NCBI RefSeq assembly: GCF_014196595.1
Contig: NZ_JACIEA010000004.1
Span: 1-64,000, forward strand
Direction: 5' to 3'
DNA: 64,000 bases
Source of the DNA: Sphingorhabdus rigui
GTDB taxonomy: Bacteria; Pseudomonadota; Alphaproteobacteria; Sphingomonadales; Sphingomonadaceae
Shown: in pieces, positions 16,385 to 25,726 of the stretch
Position numbering within the stretch: the first letter of the stretch is position 1
How the letters are laid out: the number at the start of each line of letters is the position of its first letter
Notes under the pieces: model-generated
The model's input: the letters and a program-made list of their open reading frames with translations, nothing else
Databases searched by the model: none
What the model was told of the DNA's origin: nothing
Position numbers and translations under genes: made by a program

Positions 16385-17278
16385 ATGCCTGACTGGCGCA
16401 GAGAATTCAAGCGCCTTGAAGGTGCCTACGCGCCGGCAACATTGCGCGCCTACTACACGGACGTGCAAAAATTTACCGACTACTGCGATGTGGAGGGGCT
16501 TCAACCATTCCCCGCCAATGCACATACGGTGTGCAATTTTATTGCCGCGCAGGGCGAGGGCCTGCGCCCCGGCTCTGTCCGACGGTGCCTGTGCGCGATA
16601 CGTAAGATCCACCTTCTCCTTCGCCTGCCCGACCCGACAGCCGACGAAGATGTCAACTTGGCCATGCGCAGGCTGCGGCGGACAAAGCTTGGGCGCCCGC
16701 GTCAGGCCAAGGGGATGACGCGCGCGCATCTCGAGCAATGCCTCGCCGTCCAGCCCGACAGTCCGTGGGGATTACGAAATCGCGCGCTGCTGTCGCTCGG
16801 CTACGACCTACTCACCCGCCGGTCGGAGCTCGTTGCACTGATGACGGATGACATTGAATTTAGAAATGATGGCACGCTGCGAGCCATGATCCGCCGCGGC
16901 AAGACTGACCCCTTCGGCATGGGGCGCATTGGCTTCACATCACGCCGCTCGGCGCAAATGGTGCGTGAGTGGCTTGCCTGGCGCGGCGGCGACATCGCGC
17001 CGCTGTTCTGCGGAATTTACCGGGGCAAAGCAATCAACCGGTCGCTGGAGACGACAAAGGTGAAGCTCATTGTCAAGGAAGCGGTAACGGCAGCCGGCCT
17101 GCCCCCAGAGGAAGTGGCAGAGTTCTCCAGCCACTCACTCAGGGTCGGCGCGGCGCAGGAGTTACTGCGCGCAGGGTTCGACACGGCCGCCATCATGCGC
17201 GCCGGCGGCTGGAGGTCGACTAACGTGCTGGCGCGGTATCTGGAGTTTGCTGAACACAATGTGTGGGAGACGCGATAG
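16385..17278 (+). CDS. Tyrosine-type recombinase/integrase
   Basis: A site-specific recombinase of about 297 residues. An N-terminal SAM-like DNA-binding domain (YAPATLRAYYTDVQKF) is followed by a catalytic domain with all expected residues: Arg in LTRRSELVAL, Lys in RRGKTDP, His-x-x-Arg in SSHSLRVGAA, Trp in AGGWRS and the nucleophile Tyr in LARYLEF. It looks intact. Start codons at 16343 (TTG), 16352, 16364 and 16385 are possible; I chose 16385 because GAG lies 9 bases upstream and the conserved region begins shortly after. It could belong to the small DUF5681-XRE element, but I found no clear attachment-site repeats. A decayed ligase fragment begins 33 bases after its stop. Confidence 0.88.
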   Translation: MPDWRREFKRLEGAYAPATLRAYYTDVQKFTDYCDVEGLQPFPANAHTVCNFIAAQGEGLRPGSVRRCLCAIRKIHLLLRLPDPTADEDVNLAMRRLRRTKLGRPRQAKGMTRAHLEQCLAVQPDSPWGLRNRALLSLGYDLLTRRSELVALMTDDIEFRNDGTLRAMIRRGKTDPFGMGRIGFTSRRSAQMVREWLAWRGGDIAPLFCGIYRGKAINRSLETTKVKLIVKEAVTAAGLPPEEVAEFSSHSLRVGAAQELLRAGFDTAAIMRAGGWRSTNVLARYLEFAEHNVWETR

Positions 17279-17310
17279 CCGCGACCGCAGCGGCTAATGT
17301 TGGACATCTA

Positions 17311-17833
17311 TCAAACTGTGCCGGGATTAGCGTATCGCTTGGGCGGTGCGCCAATGAACCAGAGGCAGACCAAGACGGTGAAGCCAATTATTGCAGGCGT
17401 ACGTACGGGATAGTCCGAAAAGCTAGGTACCGTTAAAATCGCGATGACGACACTTGCCGTGCAGCCAAACGCAACCGCCGTGCGGGCGCCGTCCAACCAA
17501 AACGAAAAATGAAAGCTGCGTTATAGGTAATAGCATACGCCGCTCAGTATCAGAAGGATGCCGGGAGCGCCATATATCAGTCCAGTCTCCAACCAGTCAT
17601 TTCGCAGTTAGCTCAAGTGTTGACAGTCAATTAGAGTAATCGGCGCGAGGAAAATCCATCGTCCCAAAAACAAGGCAGGCGTCGACGACAGCCTAGACTG
17701 GGATAAGAGGCATTCCTGTTTTCAATCAGCACGGGGTTGATCGCTCGATACATACCGCAGTACGCAACCAATCCGGCCTTTTACCGCACCAAGCAAGCCA
17801 GAGCGCGAGCCAGTAACCAGAATGAGCGGAACC
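17311..17833 (-). pseudogene. Decayed O-antigen ligase (Wzy_C-type) fragment
   Basis: Minus-strand pieces match the intact ligase at 39159-40520. A piece near 17814 reads VPLILVTGSRSGLL, like VPLVLVTGSRTGLL in the intact gene. From about 17600 one frame reads NDWLETGLIYGAPG, is broken by TAA, and goes on to FSDYPVRTPAIIGF, like ISDYPVRTPILSAVF. The two landmarks are 396 bases apart against about 555 in the intact gene, so there is also an internal deletion. The N-terminal half is missing and is replaced by an IS5 fragment. It is a remnant of a second or earlier polysaccharide locus. Confidence 0.78.
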
Positions 17834-18252
17834 AGTGGTCGGCCCTTGCCCTCACACACGGCGTAACGCTTGGATTTCAAGCCGCCCTTGGGCGCCGGAT
17901 ACATCGAGGAAGAGCCCCCCCTTTTTAAGAGGCTTGTTGCCGTTCGGTGGGCCTTGAGGTGGATAGCATCGATCATGATCTGTTCTGGCTCCCCAACTTT
18001 GTCCGCCAGCTATACAAAGATGCGGTTGAACACGCCCAGACGGCTCCACCGGATGAAGCGGTTGTATATGGTTTTATGCGCCCCGTTCGCCTTGGGCCCA
18101 TCAGGCCACATCAATCCATGCTTGATGAGGTAGATGATCGCCGAGACAATCCACCGATCATCGACCCTGGGAATTCCATATGACAACGGAGAATAGAGCC
18201 CAATCTTGCGCATCTGCGCTTCGGCCAACCAAATCAGCTCTCCCATGGACAT
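17834..18252 (-). pseudogene. IS5-family transposase remnant
   Basis: The frame starts at 18252 (AAGGA just upstream) and reads like the N-terminal half of an IS5-type transposase: GELIWLAEAQMRKIGLYSPL, RVDDRWIVSAI, PHKT-like AHKTIYNRFIRWSRLGVF. A TAG interrupts it near 18010, then the same frame continues with LADKVGEPEQIMIDAIHLKAH and a GGLKSK region. Around 17834 it runs directly into ligase-derived sequence, so the catalytic C-terminal half is missing. The element's right end probably lies near 18330-18345, but I cannot define an inverted repeat. Confidence 0.8.
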
Positions 18253-18477
18253 GCTTCCTTCGCATCACCGTTGGAACCGAAGACGGGCAGAGCACAATCA
18301 ACATCGCAAGCATTATACAAGCATTTTAATAGTCCTGAGACTAAGTGTGCCAAACAAGTAAAGCGCGCCGCCGGACAAAAAAACATGGCGTTATTTTTAC
18401 GCCTCGGTTACTCGCGTCAGCGAAATGCCTACAGGCCCAGAAGATCAATCCTATAATGCCAATTGAGGACAACTAAG

Positions 18478-18600
18478 ATGAAGCCTCCCCCCGCACTCGG
18501 AACTGCAAACTCAGGCGTAGAAGCACAGAAAGGCAGTATGGACCGCTACTTGGCGCCTATAATTTTACTGCAGTACTGGCAGCTTGCGAAAGTACTGTAA
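18478..18600 (+). pseudogene. Truncated wzc-like gene: first 40 codons, now a leader ORF before fcl
   Basis: A 40-codon ORF with a good ribosome site (GAGGA at 18465-18469, 8 bases before ATG) and a TATAAT at 18452-18457. Its end reads [16 protein letters not shown], closely resembling LLPPILLQYWHTALRW at the N-terminus of the intact Wzc kinase in this window. The frame then stops at TAA 18598-18600, just where the AT-rich cassette begins. I read it as the 5' stub of a lost chain-length regulator gene. The fcl ATG follows after 2 bases and lacks its own ribosome site, so this stub may drive fcl translation. The homology rests on a short match. Confidence 0.65.
18571..18597 (+). promoter_or_regulatory. 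Inverted repeat over the leader-ORF stop, just before fcl
   Basis: CAGTACT (18571-18577) and AGTACTG (18591-18597) form a 7-bp stem with a 13-base loop, ending one base before the leader stop TAA is complete and 5 bases before the fcl ATG. In mRNA it could hold the fcl start region until ribosomes translating the leader open it. There is no T run, so it is not a typical terminator. Confidence 0.5.
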
Positions 18601-18602
18601 TA

Positions 18603-19580
18603 ATGAAGGATAAAAAGATTTTTGTAGCTGGTCATGGTGGGATGGTCGGTTCTTCGATATATCGATCTCTACTTGCAGCCGGTTACCGTGAAGCTGATAT
18701 CGTGACGAGAACCCGGCGCGAGCTTGACCTATGTGATCAACACAAGGTTCAATCGTTTTTTGAGCGCGAGCGGCCCGATCAAGTGTATCTCGCTGCGGCA
18801 AAAGTTGGCGGGATATACGCAAATAATCATTATCCCGGTGATTTTATTTTTGAAAATTTAATGATACAAACCAACGTCATAGGTGCGGCTTTCAAGTTCG
18901 ACGTGCCACAGCTTTTATTTCTGGGATCCAGTTGCATTTATCCAAAGTTGGCCCCTCAACCCATGCTTGAATCAGCGTTATTGTCCGGTGCGCTGGAGGC
19001 GACCAACGAACCTTATGCAGTTGCGAAAATTGCCGGCATAAAATTATGCGAAAGTCTAACTCGGCAATACGGTCAATCACATGGGATCGATTACCGGAGT
19101 CTAATGCCTACAAATCTTTACGGGCCTGGTGATAACTACCATGCCGAGAATTCCCATGTCATACCCGGTCTAATACGGCGGTTTCATGAAGCAAAAGAGG
19201 CTAGATTGCCTTCGGTATCAGTCTGGGGCACCGGCAAGGCTAAGCGAGAGTTTTTACATGTTGACGACTTGGCATCAGCAGCCCTCCACGTTATGGAATT
19301 ACCTCGCGATACATTTTATGAAAAAGTCACGCATCAGTGTAGCCACCTTAATGTTGGATTTGATGAAGATATAAGTATAGCTGACCTTGCGGCAGAAATA
19401 AAAAATGTAACTGGTTTTGCAGGGAGCATTGAGTTCGACGATAGTATGCCGGACGGCGCGCCACGAAAACTGATGGAAAGCAGTTTAATACGGTCGATGG
19501 GCTGGCAGCCTAAAATTGGGTTGCACGCTGGCCTTCAAGATGCTTATGCAGACTTCTTAAAAAACGACTATAGAGCTTAA
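18603..19580 (+). CDS. fcl: GDP-L-fucose synthase
   Basis: Epimerase/reductase that turns GDP-4-keto-6-deoxy-D-mannose into GDP-L-fucose, in the cytoplasm. Short-chain dehydrogenase fold: NADP-binding GHGGMVGSS near residue 10, LAAAKVGGI, the catalytic serine in GSSCIYP and the Tyr-x-x-x-Lys in NEPYAVAK, then [13 protein letters not shown]. The 325 residues match the family. It is the first gene of the plus-strand cassette, 3 bases before gmd, which makes its substrate. There is no Shine-Dalgarno sequence before its ATG; a 40-codon ORF with a strong one ends 2 bases upstream. Base composition is clearly more AT-rich than in genes outside the cassette. Confidence 0.95.
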   Translation: MKDKKIFVAGHGGMVGSSIYRSLLAAGYREADIVTRTRRELDLCDQHKVQSFFERERPDQVYLAAAKVGGIYANNHYPGDFIFENLMIQTNVIGAAFKFDVPQLLFLGSSCIYPKLAPQPMLESALLSGALEATNEPYAVAKIAGIKLCESLTRQYGQSHGIDYRSLMPTNLYGPGDNYHAENSHVIPGLIRRFHEAKEARLPSVSVWGTGKAKREFLHVDDLASAALHVMELPRDTFYEKVTHQCSHLNVGFDEDISIADLAAEIKNVTGFAGSIEFDDSMPDGAPRKLMESSLIRSMGWQPKIGLHAGLQDAYADFLKNDYRA

Positions 19581-19583
19581 ATA

Positions 19584-20714
19584 ATGGAAAAAAACATCAA
19601 AAAAGTAGCGCTTATTACAGGTATTACTGGACAAGATGGCTCATACTTAGCAGAGTTTTTATTACAAAAGGGATATATAGTTCACGGCATAAAGCGCCGC
19701 AGTAGCTCTTTCAATACAGAACGAATAGATCATATTTATCAAGACCCTCATTTGGATCATCGGAACTTCGTTCTCCACTATGGTGACTTAACGGATACTA
19801 GTAATCTTATACGGATTGTCCAGCAGACCCAACCAGATGAGATTTACAATTTAGGCGCGCAGAGCCACGTTGCAGTCAGTTTTGATAGTCCAGAATATAC
19901 TGCGGATGTAGACGCTCTGGGCACGCTGCGTCTGCTTGAGGCGATCAGAATCTTGGGTTTGGAAAAGAAAACACGTTTCTATCAAGCGTCCACCTCTGAG
20001 CTGTATGGGATGGTTCACGAAACGCCTCAACGAGAAGTAACGCCGTTTTACCCCCGCAGCCCCTACGCTGTTGCGAAACTCTACGCGTATTGGATCGTAG
20101 TCAATTATCGAGAAGCTTACGGGCTCTACGCATGCAATGGCATCCTCTTCAATCACGAGAGCCCTCGCAGAGGCGAAACTTTTGTGACCCGCAAAATCAC
20201 TCGGGCGCTTTCAAACATCGCGCAAGGACTTGAAGATTGCCTGCATCTGGGTAACATGGATGCATTGCGAGACTGGGGCCATGCAAAAGATTATGTTCGC
20301 ATGCAGTGGCTGATGTTGCAGCAGGAACAACCCGACGATTTCGTTATCGCCACAGGCGAACAATTCAGTGTTCGGCAATTCGTCGAGTGGACTGCGGCCG
20401 ACTTGGGGATTACTCTTCGTTTTGAAGGTAGCGGGATTAATGAAACCGCAATTGTAGTCTCAGTCACGGGAGACAGTGCGCCCGCAGTGCGCCCAGGCGC
20501 GGTTATCGCGCGCGTTGACCCCCGCTATTTCCGGCCAACAGAAGTCGAAACATTACTTGGCGACCCAACCAAAGCGAACGCAAACCTGGGTTGGGAACCA
20601 GAAATTTCTGCGCGTGAAATGTGTACAGAAATGGTGAGGTCCGACTTGGCTATAGCCAAACGAAGTTCTTTGCTGCGAAGTCACGGCTTTGATGTTTCCG
20701 TGCCGCAGGAATGA
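19584..20714 (+). CDS. gmd: GDP-mannose 4,6-dehydratase
   Basis: Converts GDP-D-mannose to GDP-4-keto-6-deoxy-D-mannose, the substrate of Fcl next door. Motifs: [17 protein letters not shown] at the N-terminus (NADP site), [29 protein letters not shown], catalytic ASTSELYG and Tyr-x-x-x-Lys in [10 protein letters not shown], and [17 protein letters not shown]. At 376 residues it is full length. GDP-mannose is expected from ManC and the phosphomannomutase encoded 33-40 kb downstream in this window. Confidence 0.96.
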   Translation: MEKNIKKVALITGITGQDGSYLAEFLLQKGYIVHGIKRRSSSFNTERIDHIYQDPHLDHRNFVLHYGDLTDTSNLIRIVQQTQPDEIYNLGAQSHVAVSFDSPEYTADVDALGTLRLLEAIRILGLEKKTRFYQASTSELYGMVHETPQREVTPFYPRSPYAVAKLYAYWIVVNYREAYGLYACNGILFNHESPRRGETFVTRKITRALSNIAQGLEDCLHLGNMDALRDWGHAKDYVRMQWLMLQQEQPDDFVIATGEQFSVRQFVEWTAADLGITLRFEGSGINETAIVVSVTGDSAPAVRPGAVIARVDPRYFRPTEVETLLGDPTKANANLGWEPEISAREMCTEMVRSDLAIAKRSSLLRSHGFDVSVPQE

Positions 20715-20765
20715 ATTAGGTATATAACTAATATTATAAAATCTGAATCCGATGGGAAGTAATTC

Positions 20766-21746
20766 ATGAGAGACTACAGTGAAAGCAAGCGAGTTCTTGT
20801 TACGGGCGGCGCAGGTTTTTTGGGATCACACCTCATTGACAGACTGATAGAACGCGGAAATGAAGTGGTTTGTGTCGACAATTTGTTCACTGGAAGCAAA
20901 AGCAATATTGCGCATCTCATCGGTCATCCGCAATTTGAATTTCTACGGCATGATATTACGTTTCCATTGTACGTAGAAGTTGATGAAATTTTCAATCTCG
21001 CCTGTCCTGCGAGTCCAATTCACTACCAGCACGATCCTGTACAGACGACGAAGACAAGCGTGCACGGAGCGATCAATATGCTTGGATTGGCAAAACGATT
21101 GGGCGCCCCCATATTTCAAGCTAGCACAAGCGAGGTATATGGAGACCCGTCTGTTCATCCTCAGCAAGAAAGCTACTGGGGCAACGTCAATCCAATCGGG
21201 CCAAGAAGTTGTTATGATGAAGGTAAGCGCTGTGCGGAAACATTATTCTTCGACTATCATAGGCAATACCAGATCGACATAAGGGTCGCTCGAATTTTTA
21301 ACACCTATGGCCCACGCATGCACCCCAACGATGGTCGTGTTGTGAGCAACTTCATTGTCCAGGCGCTAAAGGGTGAAGACATAACATTATACGGAGACGG
21401 ACTTCAAACTCGTAGTTTTTGTTATGTTGACGATTTGATTGACGGATTTTTGCGTTTTATGGCTTTAGCCCCAAAGGCGGAACAAACACTTTCGTTTCCC
21501 GGACCAATCAATCTGGGAAATCCGGTTGAATTCACCATGGTTCAACTGGCAGAGCAGGTGCTGGAACTGACGGGTTCGAAATCGAAAATGATATTTCAAC
21601 CTCTACCGGCTGATGACCCCAAACAACGACAACCAGACATTACTCTAGCCAAGACTTTGCTGGACTGGGAGCCATCAATGGCATTGGGCGAAGGTCTTAA
21701 AAAAACAATAGATTATTTCGAGACAAAACTTCAGACTTTTAGGTAA
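20766..21746 (+). CDS. UDP-glucuronate decarboxylase (UDP-xylose synthase)-like
   Basis: Extended short-chain dehydrogenase of 326 residues, most like UDP-glucuronate decarboxylases (UXS), which make UDP-xylose from UDP-glucuronate. Supporting motifs: [49 protein letters not shown], catalytic [23 protein letters not shown] and [21 protein letters not shown], which together are typical of UXS rather than of 4-epimerases. Its substrate would come from Ugd, encoded on the other side of the cassette. It is separated from gmd by 51 AT-rich bases and almost abuts the flippase gene. Confidence 0.88.
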   Translation: MRDYSESKRVLVTGGAGFLGSHLIDRLIERGNEVVCVDNLFTGSKSNIAHLIGHPQFEFLRHDITFPLYVEVDEIFNLACPASPIHYQHDPVQTTKTSVHGAINMLGLAKRLGAPIFQASTSEVYGDPSVHPQQESYWGNVNPIGPRSCYDEGKRCAETLFFDYHRQYQIDIRVARIFNTYGPRMHPNDGRVVSNFIVQALKGEDITLYGDGLQTRSFCYVDDLIDGFLRFMALAPKAEQTLSFPGPINLGNPVEFTMVQLAEQVLELTGSKSKMIFQPLPADDPKQRQPDITLAKTLLDWEPSMALGEGLKKTIDYFETKLQTFR

Positions 21747-21749
21747 CTT

Positions 21750-23099
21750 TTGGTGATCGCGAGACCGAATTTATTATTTTCTCGGCTGAACAGCAGTAGA
21801 ATGGTGCGTAACGCGACATCAAGCATGTTTGCGTTGGTGTGGCTCAACTTGCTCTCTATTTTAGCAATCCCACTCTATATCAAAATTTTGGGAGTGTCCG
21901 AACGGGGAATCGTTGCGGCATGCGTCAGCTTGCAGATAATCGCAAATTTCGTTGATGCTGGTTTCAGTCAGATTGTACCTCGGTGGGTAGCAACGGCAGC
22001 GGGAAACATTAAACTTTTAAGAAGCTACTTAATTCTTTTCAGACGTATTTTTTTCGTATTAGCTTTATTCATATTTATACTTCTTCAATCAAGTGCCAGT
22101 TATCTCGCTCACGATTGGTTTGTCACCTCATTAGCTGAAGCAGAAGCTCTTGAATTAGCTATACGAATATTTGCTTTTCAACTTTTTTTTCAGTTTATAA
22201 ATAGCTTATATATCGGATTTTGGTTCGGAATGGCTCAGCAGGTGGCGGTTAATGCGCGCACCTGCCTTTTCGGCACCATAAAACACGTCGTTGCAATAAG
22301 TGTTCTATTTTTCATTCAATCGGCCCCTTGGCTTTATACCCTCATATTCGCCGCAGTGGCATTTTTGGAATTAGCGGCGAATTTTCAGATTTTGGAGCGA
22401 GTTTTACGAGACGATGCTGGCAGCCATGCCGAGACCGCGGTTTTCAATGAAAAATTGAAATTAAACCATTTTTTAAAAGAAGTATTGATACTTTCCGTTA
22501 GTATTATTATTGGGCTATCTGCAAGCCAGTTAGATAGGATAGTTTTAAGCGCGACACTTTCTGTAAAAGAACTTGGTATCTACGCAGTTATGTTTTCGGT
22601 CGCGGCAGCTGTCTTGCAATTACAATCTCCTTGGATGAAAGCTAATTTTCCTAATCTCGTAAAAAACGTAAAAGAAAATACCTTCCCTACAGCAAGCCAG
22701 TTCCTAATAATAATATCTGGTTGCTTGGTATTTGGCTTATTGCCGTGTTTCATAGTATACACTTATTGCGATCTTATACTAGATATTTGGCTAAATAATA
22801 ACGATCTTCGCGACGCTGGTAAACCAGTACTAAAGATATTAATGATATCTATTGGCTTAAACTCTATTTATTCCGTATTATATCAAATAATTATTGCTTC
22901 AAGCAAAGATAAAATTGTCTTGGCGATAAATATTTTTTCCACAGGCACGACACTTGTATTCATAATTTTTGCTGATGAAAATTTAGGTGTTTTATTAGGT
23001 GGCTATATTTGGCTAGTTTTGACAACTTCGCAGTTAATTTGTGGCCTTATTTGGTTGTTAATGCAGTTTAATTCTAGATATCGACAATCAAGAAATTAG
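21750..23099 (+). CDS. Polysaccharide flippase (Wzx-like, MOP superfamily)
   Basis: Inner-membrane protein of about 449 residues with 12 or more hydrophobic segments, consistent with a Wzx-type flippase that turns lipid-linked repeat units to the periplasmic face. The N-terminus (MFALVWLNLLSILAIPLYIKILG) and GISASQLDRIVLSATLSVKELGIY-like central segment (GLSASQLDRIVLSAT) are typical of oligosaccharide flippases. No ATG fits the start; TTG 21750 or GTG 21753, 3 bases after the UXS stop, is likely. It is strongly AT-rich (I count 24 G/C in 60 bases at 22681-22740). Sequence specificity cannot be judged. Confidence 0.82.
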   Translation: MVIARPNLLFSRLNSSRMVRNATSSMFALVWLNLLSILAIPLYIKILGVSERGIVAACVSLQIIANFVDAGFSQIVPRWVATAAGNIKLLRSYLILFRRIFFVLALFIFILLQSSASYLAHDWFVTSLAEAEALELAIRIFAFQLFFQFINSLYIGFWFGMAQQVAVNARTCLFGTIKHVVAISVLFFIQSAPWLYTLIFAAVAFLELAANFQILERVLRDDAGSHAETAVFNEKLKLNHFLKEVLILSVSIIIGLSASQLDRIVLSATLSVKELGIYAVMFSVAAAVLQLQSPWMKANFPNLVKNVKENTFPTASQFLIIISGCLVFGLLPCFIVYTYCDLILDIWLNNNDLRDAGKPVLKILMISIGLNSIYSVLYQIIIASSKDKIVLAINIFSTGTTLVFIIFADENLGVLLGGYIWLVLTTSQLICGLIWLLMQFNSRYRQSRN

Positions 23100-23126
23100 A
23101 TTTTCAGAAAAAGAGGTTATAGGGCC

Positions 23127-23801
23127 ATGTTTTTTCCGTCGTTGATCAAATCAATTCGTAAAAACGATAGAGTTTTGGAAGTGGGTCCTGGCATGACCCC
23201 TCACCCCCGATCAGACACGCTGCTCGAATATGAGTTTTCACAAGCTGAGCTAGTTAGGCAGCGAGGTGGCGCCGATGCAAGCAATGCCCTTAAGGACCCT
23301 CGTTTAGTTTTCTACAATGGAGAATCCTTTCCTTTTGATGACAATACATTTGATTACGTTATTGCGTCCCATGTCATAGAACACGTGCCGAACCCGGAAA
23401 AATTCATCCGCGAAGTTTTTAGGGTTGGTGGCGGTCGTGGCTACATCGAATTTCCGCTTCCCTCGTATGAGTTAATGTTTGATTTTGACGTCCACTTAAA
23501 TTTTGTTTGGTATGATGAGGTTCAAAACTCACTAAATTATGTAAGCAAGAATGACACTGGTATCGAAATGTTTTCGACCATCACCGCTATGAATCGTGAC
23601 AGTTTGAGAAGCGGATGGGATGACATTGTTAGAAATAATCTTAAGAATTATGCTCAGGGGATCGAATTTCACGAGCCATTTGCTGTGAATCGGCAAAGCA
23701 ATTTTTCGGGCCTAGATCTAAAATGGACTGCTAGCGGGGTTAGTTTTGAACGGCGCGCAGTTAGATACGTCGAGAGAGTTTTTCGTAGGTTTAAACAATG
23801 A
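23127..23801 (+). CDS. SAM-dependent methyltransferase (class I)
   Basis: A 224-residue protein with a class I methyltransferase core: RVLEVGPGMTPHPRSD (motif I, residues 15-30), ESFPFDDNTFDYVIASHVIEHV (motif II region; the D-x-x-Y-V and HVIEHV are typical of Methyltransf_11-type enzymes) and FIREVFRVGGGRGYIEFP. Located between the flippase and a fucosyltransferase, it probably methylates a sugar of the repeat unit; that is inference from position. A gap of 124 bases without a gene follows. Confidence 0.8.
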   Translation: MFFPSLIKSIRKNDRVLEVGPGMTPHPRSDTLLEYEFSQAELVRQRGGADASNALKDPRLVFYNGESFPFDDNTFDYVIASHVIEHVPNPEKFIREVFRVGGGRGYIEFPLPSYELMFDFDVHLNFVWYDEVQNSLNYVSKNDTGIEMFSTITAMNRDSLRSGWDDIVRNNLKNYAQGIEFHEPFAVNRQSNFSGLDLKWTASGVSFERRAVRYVERVFRRFKQ

Positions 23802-23925
23802 TTGTTATTGCTCTTATTCCGGATGATTGGGCGGCTAAAGGGCTCTCCAGAAACGCCGTTCCGATGGCGGCTGATACGCAGCGTTACGGCTATTGCTGCT
23901 TTCATACCATAAGGAGGGTGGCAGC

Positions 23926-24789
23926 TTGATCGCTTTTCACGCCCAAGGCGGTCTGGGGAACCAGCTATTCCAGTATGCAGCAGCACGGCGCCTGGCGTTG
24001 CTGCACCGGGCCGAACTAGTTGTTGACCCCTATTGGTTTGACAATTGTCGACCCAATGAAACGCCAAGGCCAATGGAATTACAAAAATTTGCGGTCGACA
24101 TGCGAATGGCATCCCTTGCGGAGCAGCAGCAGTGGCGTTTTTACCGGAGCCGCTTCGGACACTTGGTTCAGCCATTTTTGCCATTAAAGCTATTCCGCGA
24201 AAATGGATATGGGGTTAATCTGTCGGTTATGGGTGCCCCTATTAACAGTTATTTGTATGGCTTTTGGCAGAGCGAGGACTATTTTCGAGATATCCGACCA
24301 CAGCTTCTGACAGAACTTGTCCCCTCAATCAGTCCATCCGACGCCGATCTTGAGGTTTTAGAGCTGATCAGCCAGTCCAACGCAGTATCGGTGCACGTCC
24401 GGCGCGGTGACTATGTTTCGCTCCAATCCGCGTCAACTTACCACGGAACATGCTCCCTAGATTATTACCAAAAAGCGCTGGAGCATGTCGTGGGCCGAAT
24501 AGCAGACCCCGTTTTTTTCGTATTTTCCGACGATCCTGACTGGACATCTGAAAATCTTCGTTTTCCTCACACTACGCATTACGTACGTCACAATAACGCC
24601 GATTCAGCGTTTCAAGATCTTCGGCTTATGTCGAAATGTAAATATCATATTATTGCTAATAGTAGCTTCAGCTGGTGGGGTGCTTGGCTATCGGACCAAA
24701 GCGACAACCTAGTTGTTGCGCCCGACAACTGGTTCGCCGGCGGGAGACCTACCCCCGACCTACTACCCGCTGACTGGATACGAATATAG
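23926..24789 (+). CDS. Alpha-1,2-fucosyltransferase-like (GT11)
   Basis: A GT11-family transferase that would use the GDP-fucose made by Gmd and Fcl. Key motifs: AQGGLGNQLFQYAAARRLA at the N-terminus and the donor-binding SVHVRRGDYVS around residue 160, followed by YYQKALEHV, FVFSDDPDW and IIANSSFSWWGAWLS. The start is TTG at 23926: AAGGAGG lies 8 bases before it (23911-23917) and the conserved fold begins at the next codons. An in-frame ATG at 23893 would add 11 residues with no ribosome site. Length 287 residues, normal. It ends 1 base before the next gene's ATG. Confidence 0.9.
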   Translation: MIAFHAQGGLGNQLFQYAAARRLALLHRAELVVDPYWFDNCRPNETPRPMELQKFAVDMRMASLAEQQQWRFYRSRFGHLVQPFLPLKLFRENGYGVNLSVMGAPINSYLYGFWQSEDYFRDIRPQLLTELVPSISPSDADLEVLELISQSNAVSVHVRRGDYVSLQSASTYHGTCSLDYYQKALEHVVGRIADPVFFVFSDDPDWTSENLRFPHTTHYVRHNNADSAFQDLRLMSKCKYHIIANSSFSWWGAWLSDQSDNLVVAPDNWFAGGRPTPDLLPADWIRI

Positions 24790-24790
24790 A

Positions 24791-25726
24791 ATGGTAAACG
24801 ATCCAACGGATATGAATGAGCGCCGGCTTTTGCCTTCTGTAGATGTTATCATCCCGGTGTTTAACCGCTCAGCGGAGCTTGCTCGTGCTCTCAACTCGTT
24901 AGCATGCCAATCGGATCCGTGTTTCGGTGTTATCGTATGTGACGATGGCTCAAGCGAAGATATTTCTGCGGTCACGCAGCAATTTAGTGACCGTCTTAAC
25001 CTAGAGCTAATACGCATCGAAAATTCGGGAGGGCCTGCCCGTCCCCGCAATCAGGGGGTCGCGAGATCTCAAGCGATTTGGGTCAGCTTTCTCGACTCCG
25101 ACGACTGGTGGTTCCCGGATCGCATGGCACTTATCCGCGAAGCACTGCGAAGCGAATACGACTTGGTGTATCATCAACTGCAAGAAGTACGGCCTGAACA
25201 CAATACTCTGAATCGAAAGAGCAAAAGTGGAATAATCGGCAGCGCTCTGCACGGTTCGGATCCGCTACTCCAAATGGTGCGATCGGGTAATCCTATTCCG
25301 ACGTCGGCTTGCATTGTTCGGCGTAAATCATTGATTGATATCGGGGGCTTTGACGAAAGCAGTGATCTAGCCTCGGTTGAGGATTTTGATGCGTGGCTTC
25401 GGATATGCATGGCCGGCGCGAGGCTTAAGTTTATACCAACTCGGCTAGGAGCCTACTGGATCGGTGACGATCAGATCAGTACATTTAATGAAAAACAAAT
25501 GAAAAAGCAGGAAAATCTTTTTAAGAAACAACTTGAGCTGTTGCCGCAGCGTTACAAAAATACAGCTGAAAGTAATTTCAACTATCTTCTCGGCAGCTAC
25601 GCTGCTGCAATTCGTCTGCCAAACGCGCGTCAGTATTTTGCGGGGGTCTCGCTTTGGCTGGAGCCGACCAGGTGGTTTAAGGCGCAAGCCAAAATATTGC
25701 GCACCATATGGCAGGCGAGGACCTAG
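24791..25726 (+). CDS. Family 2 glycosyltransferase
   Basis: GT-A fold transferase, about 311 residues. The N-terminal domain has VDVIIPVFNRSAELARAL, VCDDGSSEDIS, GGPARPRNQGVA and the metal-binding LDSDDWWFPDR; an acceptor-side VEDFDAWLR follows. The C-terminal 90 residues are basic and helical. The ATG at 24791 starts just after the GT11 stop; an ATG at 24812 is also possible. The sugar it adds cannot be told from sequence. Its stop codon overlaps a GTG that may start the next gene (TAGTG). Confidence 0.88.
   Translation: MVNDPTDMNERRLLPSVDVIIPVFNRSAELARALNSLACQSDPCFGVIVCDDGSSEDISAVTQQFSDRLNLELIRIENSGGPARPRNQGVARSQAIWVSFLDSDDWWFPDRMALIREALRSEYDLVYHQLQEVRPEHNTLNRKSKSGIIGSALHGSDPLLQMVRSGNPIPTSACIVRRKSLIDIGGFDESSDLASVEDFDAWLRICMAGARLKFIPTRLGAYWIGDDQISTFNEKQMKKQENLFKKQLELLPQRYKNTAESNFNYLLGSYAAAIRLPNARQYFAGVSLWLEPTRWFKAQAKILRTIWQART

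Noticed and set aside
17737-18183. Plus-strand ORFs over the IS5 remnant
   Set aside because: They are antisense to the recognisable transposase and ligase remnants, which explain the sequence better.
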